From the NCBI GenBank assembly GCA_020638795.1, contig JACKHW010000001.1, positions 124,001 to 188,000 of the forward strand: 64,000 nt of DNA. The letters are read 5' to 3'. Each line of letters starts with the position of its first letter. Within the stretch, counting starts at the first letter, position 1. Below are positions 59,962 through 64,000 of this stretch, one piece after another. Both the position numbers and the translations under genes were made by a program. This stretch comes from Planctomycetota bacterium (GTDB taxonomy: Bacteria; Planctomycetota; UBA1135; GCA-002748355). The notes beneath the pieces were generated by a model, which was not told the DNA's origin, made no database searches, and saw only the letters and a list, made by a program, of their open reading frames with translations.

Positions 59962-60672
59962 ATGGCCGAGTCTCCACCAAGTCCGGACATTCGCCGACGA
60001 CTCGTCGTCGGCCTCGGAAACCCCGGTCCGGACTACGTCGGGTCTCGGCACAACGTCGGGTTCGAGGTTCTCGAACGCATGGCTCAGGTCCACGGCCTGC
60101 GTCTCCGTCGCCAGGAACGGATGCGTGGTCTCGGACCCGTGCGAGCCAAGATCGCCGAATACTGGCCGCAGAATGCGGGTGGGACGCGGCACGACGACGT
60201 GGTCTACCTCGTCGAACCCTGGACCTACATGAATCTCAGCGGACAGGCCATCGCGGCCTACGCACGGTTCTTCGGGATCGCTCCCGACTCGATCTTTGTC
60301 ATCTACGACGACCTACACCTGCCTCTGGGACGGATCCGCATTCGTCCGGGAGGTAGCCCAGGCGGCCACAACGGCATCAAGTCGCTGCAAGCCTGCTTGG
60401 GTTCCGAAGGCTTCCCCCGTCTGCGGATGGGGATTGCGGTCAGCGGACTCGATGCATCCGACATGGCGGATCCCGATTTCGTGCTCGGTCGGTTCACGGA
60501 CCAGGAGCGTGTGCTCCTCGAACCGGCGATCGAGCGCGCGATCGAGGCGACCCATGCATGGATCGACGATCGACCCGTCGACGAGCTCATGTCGCACTAC
60601 AACGCGGCGCCGAGTTCGGCGTCGGGGTCAACGCCTTCGGAACAACCTGATTCACCAGACCAACCGAAGTGA
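59962..60672 (+). CDS. pth: Peptidyl-tRNA hydrolase
   Basis: Releases peptides from stalled peptidyl-tRNA. The 236-residue product has VVGLGNPGPDYVGSRHNVGFEV with the catalytic histidine (RHNVGF), PWTYMNLSGQAI, FVIYDDLHLPLGRIRIRPGGSPGGHNGIKS (the Asp and the tRNA-binding glycine/asparagine loop), and the C-terminal LGRF. It runs about 20 residues longer than typical Pth (185-200). Start ATG 59962 is preferred; the open frame continues upstream into the intergenic region. Its stop lies just before rpsF. Confidence 0.95.
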   Translation: MAESPPSPDIRRRLVVGLGNPGPDYVGSRHNVGFEVLERMAQVHGLRLRRQERMRGLGPVRAKIAEYWPQNAGGTRHDDVVYLVEPWTYMNLSGQAIAAYARFFGIAPDSIFVIYDDLHLPLGRIRIRPGGSPGGHNGIKSLQACLGSEGFPRLRMGIAVSGLDASDMADPDFVLGRFTDQERVLLEPAIERAIEATHAWIDDRPVDELMSHYNAAPSSASGSTPSEQPDSPDQPK

Positions 60673-60679
60673 GCGAGTG

Positions 60680-61165
60680 ATGGTTCACTCGCACATCGAA
60701 CCGAACATGACACGCAAGAAAACCTACGAATGCATGCTCCTCTTGGACAACCGAGAGGTGAAGAAGGGCTGGGATGCCCTCAAAGAACAGATCGACGGAG
60801 TCCTGACGAAGTACGGGGCCAAGATCGTCGTCGCGAAGCGTTGGGACGAACGCAAGCTCGCGTTCGAGATCAAGAAGCAGCGCCGCGCGACCTACTACCT
60901 GAGCTACCTCGAAGCCGATCCGGCGTCGCTCGACGAACTCGAGCGCACGCTCCGACTGACGGCGCCGGTGCTGCGCCATCTCGTGCTCGCATGCGAGGAG
61001 ATCCCGGGGGAAGCGTACGAGCCCGAGCGCGAGTTCGATCTCGATCGCGACGAGGACAAGCCCGACGACGGTGATTCCGAAGAGGAACCCACCGGCGACG
61101 AGCTCGAGGAAGAGTTCCAGCCGGTCGGTGATGCGATCAGCGATGACGACAGCGACGAGGATTGA
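60680..61165 (+). CDS. rpsF: Ribosomal protein bS6 with long acidic tail
   Basis: 30S subunit protein binding S18 and 16S rRNA. The core fold is clear (KKTYECMLLLDNREVKKGW, KWDERKLAFEIKKQRRATYYLSYLEADPASLDELERTLRL). I use ATG 60680; ATG 60707 gives a 152-residue protein and may be the real start because alignment begins there. From about residue 110 the protein continues with about 50 acidic residues (REFDLDRDEDKPDDGDSEEE...), longer than most S6 tails. The stop overlaps a TTG codon for S18 by four bases, though the ATG used there is at 61171. Confidence 0.92.
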   Translation: MVHSHIEPNMTRKKTYECMLLLDNREVKKGWDALKEQIDGVLTKYGAKIVVAKRWDERKLAFEIKKQRRATYYLSYLEADPASLDELERTLRLTAPVLRHLVLACEEIPGEAYEPEREFDLDRDEDKPDDGDSEEEPTGDELEEEFQPVGDAISDDDSDED

Positions 61166-61170
61166 ACATC

Positions 61171-61389
61171 ATGGCAGCCAAATTTCGTCGGTTCGGGCGT
61201 GAAGCGAAGAACGTCAAGCCCGAAGAACCTCTCGACTACAAGAACATCACGTATCTCGCGAACCACATGACGCCGCAGCACAGGATCGTGTCGCGCAAGC
61301 GCACGGGATTCAGTGGGCGCAACCAACGCAAACTGACCGCGGCGATCAAGCGGGCGCGCTTCTTGGCGCTCTTGCCGTACACCGCTTGA
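61171..61389 (+). CDS. rpsR: Ribosomal protein bS18
   Basis: 30S protein partner of S6, 72 residues. The conserved core DYKNITYLANHMTPQHRIVSRKRTGFSGRNQRKLTAAIKRARFLALLPYTA is present, and the length is normal. Start ATG 61171, preceded by GAGG at a good distance; an in-frame TTG at 61162 would add three residues. Located in the classic rpsF-rpsR-rplI order. Confidence 0.97.
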   Translation: MAAKFRRFGREAKNVKPEEPLDYKNITYLANHMTPQHRIVSRKRTGFSGRNQRKLTAAIKRARFLALLPYTA

Positions 61390-61411
61390 GCCGAACGGCG
61401 GAAGGAACATC

Positions 61412-61876
61412 ATGAGTAAGAAGCGTCAAATGGAAGTGCTGCTCATGCAGGACGTCGGGGATTTGGGGAAGGCCGGACAGCTCGTCAAGGTCGCACCCGG
61501 ATTCGCCCGCAACTGCTTGCTGCCGCAAAAACGCGCTGCGATTCCGACGGGCGAAGCCTTGCGCGCGCTCGATGCGAAGAAGAAGCGCGATGCCGAGCTC
61601 GTCGCCCAGCGCGCGAGCGAACTCCAAGCGCTCGCCGAAGCCATTCCGGCAACGAACGTCACACTCGAGATGAAGTCGTCGGGTGAAGGCAAGCTGTACG
61701 GTGCCGTCACCGCCCAGATGATCGCCGAGGCGATGCAGGCGGCCGGTCTCGACGTGCACGCGCAGCAGGTGCGACTCGAAGATCCGATCAAGGAGATCGG
61801 CCAGTTCGACGTGCCGATCCACGTGTTCGGCGAGGTGACGGTCAACGCGCGTCTCTGGGTCGTCAACCAGCCCTGA
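61412..61876 (+). CDS. rplI: Ribosomal protein bL9
   Basis: 50S protein that helps keep reading frame. The 154-residue product has the N-terminal rRNA-binding lobe (VLLMQDVGDLGKAGQLVKVAPGFARNCLLPQKRA) and the C-terminal lobe (KLYGAVTAQMIAEAMQAAGLDV, GEVTVNARLWVVNQP). GGAAGGAA lies before ATG 61412. It ends the ribosomal trio; a 183-bp gap follows before dnaB. Confidence 0.96.
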   Translation: MSKKRQMEVLLMQDVGDLGKAGQLVKVAPGFARNCLLPQKRAAIPTGEALRALDAKKKRDAELVAQRASELQALAEAIPATNVTLEMKSSGEGKLYGAVTAQMIAEAMQAAGLDVHAQQVRLEDPIKEIGQFDVPIHVFGEVTVNARLWVVNQP

Positions 61877-62059
61877 TCGCGGGCAGCCCTGAGTTCGCTT
61901 CGCCTTCGCCTGGAGCCGAAGCTGACAGGGCGCTAACGTGAGGACTGCCGGCTGCTCGCGGGAGCGGCCACGATCGACATAGTGCACGAAGGCGGTTGCG
62001 CCGTTGGCTCCTTGCGATGCCGGCGGTGCCCGTTCGGGGCCTCGAGGGGAGGGTGGTGC

Positions 62060-63409
62060 ATGAGCGGAGTGCAAGACGTTGCGGCTCGCATGGCGCCGCA
62101 CAATCTCGAAGCAGAGATGAGCGTGCTCTCCGCGATGATGATCGACGAGGAGTCGCTCGCCGAGCTCGTGCACCTCGTCCAGCCGGACGACTTCTACAAG
62201 CCGGCCCACCAAGCGATCGCGAGTGCGATCCAGCGACTTGCCGAAGTCCATGAACGGGTCGATCACGTGACCGTCGCCGATCAGCTCGGGCGCGACAGCA
62301 AGCTCGAGGAGATCGGCGGTCGTCCCTACCTGTTCACGATCTCGGGCTTCGTGCCGTCCGCAGCGACCGCGCGCTACCACGCGGCGATCGTTCGCAACAA
62401 CGGCATCCTGCGTCGCTTGATCCACGTCTCCAACGACATCGCCGCGCGCGCGTTCGAGGGCAAGGAAGAGGCGATGGAGCTTCTCGATGATGCCGAACGG
62501 CAGATCTTCGAGATGGCGCGCAAGGGAGACGTCACCGAGCCACGCAGCGCGAAGGAACTCCTCCAAGCAACGCTCGAGCGCGTCGAGAAGTACCTCAACC
62601 GCCAGGCCGGCACGACGGGAGTTCCGACAGGGTATGCCGATCTCGATTCGCTGACCGCAGGGTTGCAGCCGGGAGAACTCATCGTCGTTGCAGCCAGACC
62701 ATCGATGGGGAAGACGACGTTCTCCCTCAACGTGATGGAGCGCGCCGCATCGCAGGGATACGGCTCCGCGTTCTTCAGTCTCGAGATGTCCGCCGAGCAG
62801 GTCTTCCAGAACATGATCTGCTGTCGGTCGCGAGTCGATGCGCATCGATTGCGTCGCGGCTACGTCAGCAGCGACGACTATCGTGCGATCGTGCAAGCGG
62901 GTGAGGACTTGCGTGAGCGCAACATCTTCATCGACGACACGACGATGCTCACGCCCCTGATGCTCCGTGCGAAAGCACGTCGGCTCAAGCAGAAGCACGA
63001 CATCAAGATGGTCGTCATCGACTACCTACAGTTGATGAGCAGCGGTTCTCGTGTGGACAATCGCGCGCAAGAGATCGCGATCATGAGCCGGTCGATGAAG
63101 AGCCTCGCCAAAGAACTCCAGATCCCGGTCATCGCGATCAGTCAGCTCAATCGTGGCGTCGAGCAGCGCGACAGTCATCGTCCGCGCATGTCGGACCTTC
63201 GTGAGTCGGGAGCGATCGAGCAGGACGCGGACGTGATCATGATGGTCCACCGCGAGGAGTACTACACGCGCAAGGAAGAGGACGCAGGGCTCGCCGAGAT
63301 CATCGTGGCCAAGCAGCGCAATGGTCCTACGGGCGACGTGCGACTCCGGTTCTTCCGCGAATACATGCGCTTCGAGAGCTACACGGGCATGCCGGAGCCG
63401 CTCGCCTGA
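62060..63409 (+). CDS. dnaB: Replicative DNA helicase DnaB
   Basis: Hexameric helicase that unwinds DNA ahead of the replisome. The N-terminal primase-interaction domain (PHNLEAEMSVLSAMM, VTVADQLGRDSKLEEIGG) precedes the RecA-like motor with Walker A ARPSMGKTTF, Walker B KMVVIDYLQLM, SRSMKSLAKELQIPVIAISQLNRGVEQR and the arginine-finger region RESGAIEQDADVI. 449 residues is normal. ATG 62060 has GGGGAGGGTGG upstream; a longer in-frame start exists but is not conserved. Clustering with rpsF-rpsR-rplI is a widespread arrangement. Confidence 0.97.
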   Translation: MSGVQDVAARMAPHNLEAEMSVLSAMMIDEESLAELVHLVQPDDFYKPAHQAIASAIQRLAEVHERVDHVTVADQLGRDSKLEEIGGRPYLFTISGFVPSAATARYHAAIVRNNGILRRLIHVSNDIAARAFEGKEEAMELLDDAERQIFEMARKGDVTEPRSAKELLQATLERVEKYLNRQAGTTGVPTGYADLDSLTAGLQPGELIVVAARPSMGKTTFSLNVMERAASQGYGSAFFSLEMSAEQVFQNMICCRSRVDAHRLRRGYVSSDDYRAIVQAGEDLRERNIFIDDTTMLTPLMLRAKARRLKQKHDIKMVVIDYLQLMSSGSRVDNRAQEIAIMSRSMKSLAKELQIPVIAISQLNRGVEQRDSHRPRMSDLRESGAIEQDADVIMMVHREEYYTRKEEDAGLAEIIVAKQRNGPTGDVRLRFFREYMRFESYTGMPEPLA

Positions 63410-63410
63410 A

Positions 63411-64000
63411 ATGCGGGGTCGCTGCACGAGCCCGGTCCGTGCGTTGGTTCGCCTCGCGTCCTGCGCGGGAGTCGCGACTTCGTTTTCGTACGCCGCTGCG
63501 CCTCAGGGCATCCAGGCACCACCGCAGGACGAGCAAGGTCGCAGCGTGCTCGAAGGTCTGGAGGACGAACGCATTCTCTCGGTGCGGATCACCGGCCTCG
63601 AGAACCTGCAGCCATCGGTTGTCCTGGCCGAACTGCGCACGCGAGCCGGGTCGCGACTCAATGCGCGCGCCGTGCGCGAGGATCTCGCGTTCTTGTGGAG
63701 TCGCTTCAAGCTCCAGTGTCGTGTCTTCGTGGAGAGGTCGGAGCGAACCGATGCGAACGCCGGCGTCAAGGTGCGCTTCGAGGTCATCAAGGAGTTCTTC
63801 CTCTTCGATCGCATGACCTTTTCGGGCATGAAGAAGTTCAAGGTCGACAAGACGTCCGGTCGTGCGGACCTACTGCGCCGGCTCGGAGTCGACGAAATCG
63901 AGCGCATGACCGAACTCACGGGACAGAGTCTTGCGCGTCGCCTCGAGGACATCTATCGACAGGAGGGTTACCCCAACGTGCGCGTCGACCTGAGACCCGA
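63411..64000 (+). CDS. bamA: BamA/POTRA outer-membrane assembly protein, N-terminal part
   Basis: Begins one base after the dnaB stop and runs off the window's right end; 196 codons are visible. The N-terminus is a signal peptide (MRGRCTSPVRALVRLASCAGVATSFSYAAA). Then come POTRA-like segments: ERILSVRITGLENLQPSVVLAELRTRAGSRLNARAVREDLAFLWS, VRFEVIKEFFLFDRMTFSGMKKF and QSLARRLEDIYRQEGYPNVRVDL, the recurring beta-alpha-alpha-beta-beta pattern that receives outer-membrane proteins. It supports a diderm envelope, as in Planctomycetota. The barrel domain would lie beyond base 64000. Confidence 0.82.
   Translation, partial: MRGRCTSPVRALVRLASCAGVATSFSYAAAPQGIQAPPQDEQGRSVLEGLEDERILSVRITGLENLQPSVVLAELRTRAGSRLNARAVREDLAFLWSRFKLQCRVFVERSERTDANAGVKVRFEVIKEFFLFDRMTFSGMKKFKVDKTSGRADLLRRLGVDEIERMTELTGQSLARRLEDIYRQEGYPNVRVDLRP

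Noticed and set aside
1..64000. tRNA, rRNA, CRISPR array, insertion sequence or prophage
   Set aside because: I saw no cloverleaf, repeat-spacer pattern, transposase, terminal inverted repeats or phage structural gene in any gap or ORF.

Overview
The window is GC-rich, densely packed bacterial chromosome. The sequence points to a Planctomycetota member, probably one of the deep-branching marine lineages. The main signs are Hanks-type Ser/Thr kinases coupled to sigma factors, many secreted proteins with FG-GAP, CARDB, PKD or propeller-like folds, and a recurring C-terminal module in the secreted proteins. A conserved housekeeping block (glmU-prs-L25-pth-rpsF-rpsR-rplI-dnaB-bamA) closes the window. 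The lineage is inferred; no rRNA gene is present to settle it, and I found no tRNA, CRISPR array, insertion sequence or phage gene.

Layout. 1-7 kb: a GlcD-type FAD oxidase on the minus strand, a proline/glycine-rich protein of unknown function, a small acidic protein, a plant-type glutamate-cysteine ligase coupled to a metallophosphoesterase. 6.3-10.8 kb: an ArsR-type repressor fused to a methyltransferase, coupled to methionine synthase metH, with a perfect palindrome over its start. 11-19.3 kb: a large secreted CARDB protein, a membrane-anchored protein, a HIT hydrolase, an ankyrin protein, a phosphatase-like lipoprotein, an FG-GAP secreted protein and a scramblase-like protein. 19.4-25.8 kb: HIT protein, epimerase, ferredoxin, then a fatty-acid/acyl-CoA operon (two crotonases, a medium-chain reductase, a 3-hydroxyacyl-CoA dehydrogenase), thioredoxin and a thiol-redox protein.

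25.9-44.7 kb is the accessory core: a glycosyltransferase-like protein, a three-gene pseudopilin operon containing a giant 1123-residue pseudopilin, a small secreted protein, a 1517-residue fusion of kinase-like, ATPase-like, TPR-like, GAF and sigma-54 activator domains translationally coupled to a secreted protein, a second large secreted protein, a membrane Ser/Thr kinase and a frameshifted ECF sigma factor overlapping it. 45-48.7 kb: an unusual fusion of a ZIP metal transporter with a DUF318/SO_0444-type permease, followed by a PKD/beta-helix lipoprotein.

48.8-64 kb returns to core functions: valS, a seven-iron ferredoxin, a single-span secreted protein, a QueD-like enzyme, a sigma-70 factor with an unusual N-terminus, an acyl-CoA dehydrogenase, then the tightly packed glmU-to-bamA block serving cell-wall precursor supply, nucleotide synthesis, translation, replication and outer-membrane assembly. 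Many adjacent genes overlap by ATGA or TGATG, indicating translational coupling.
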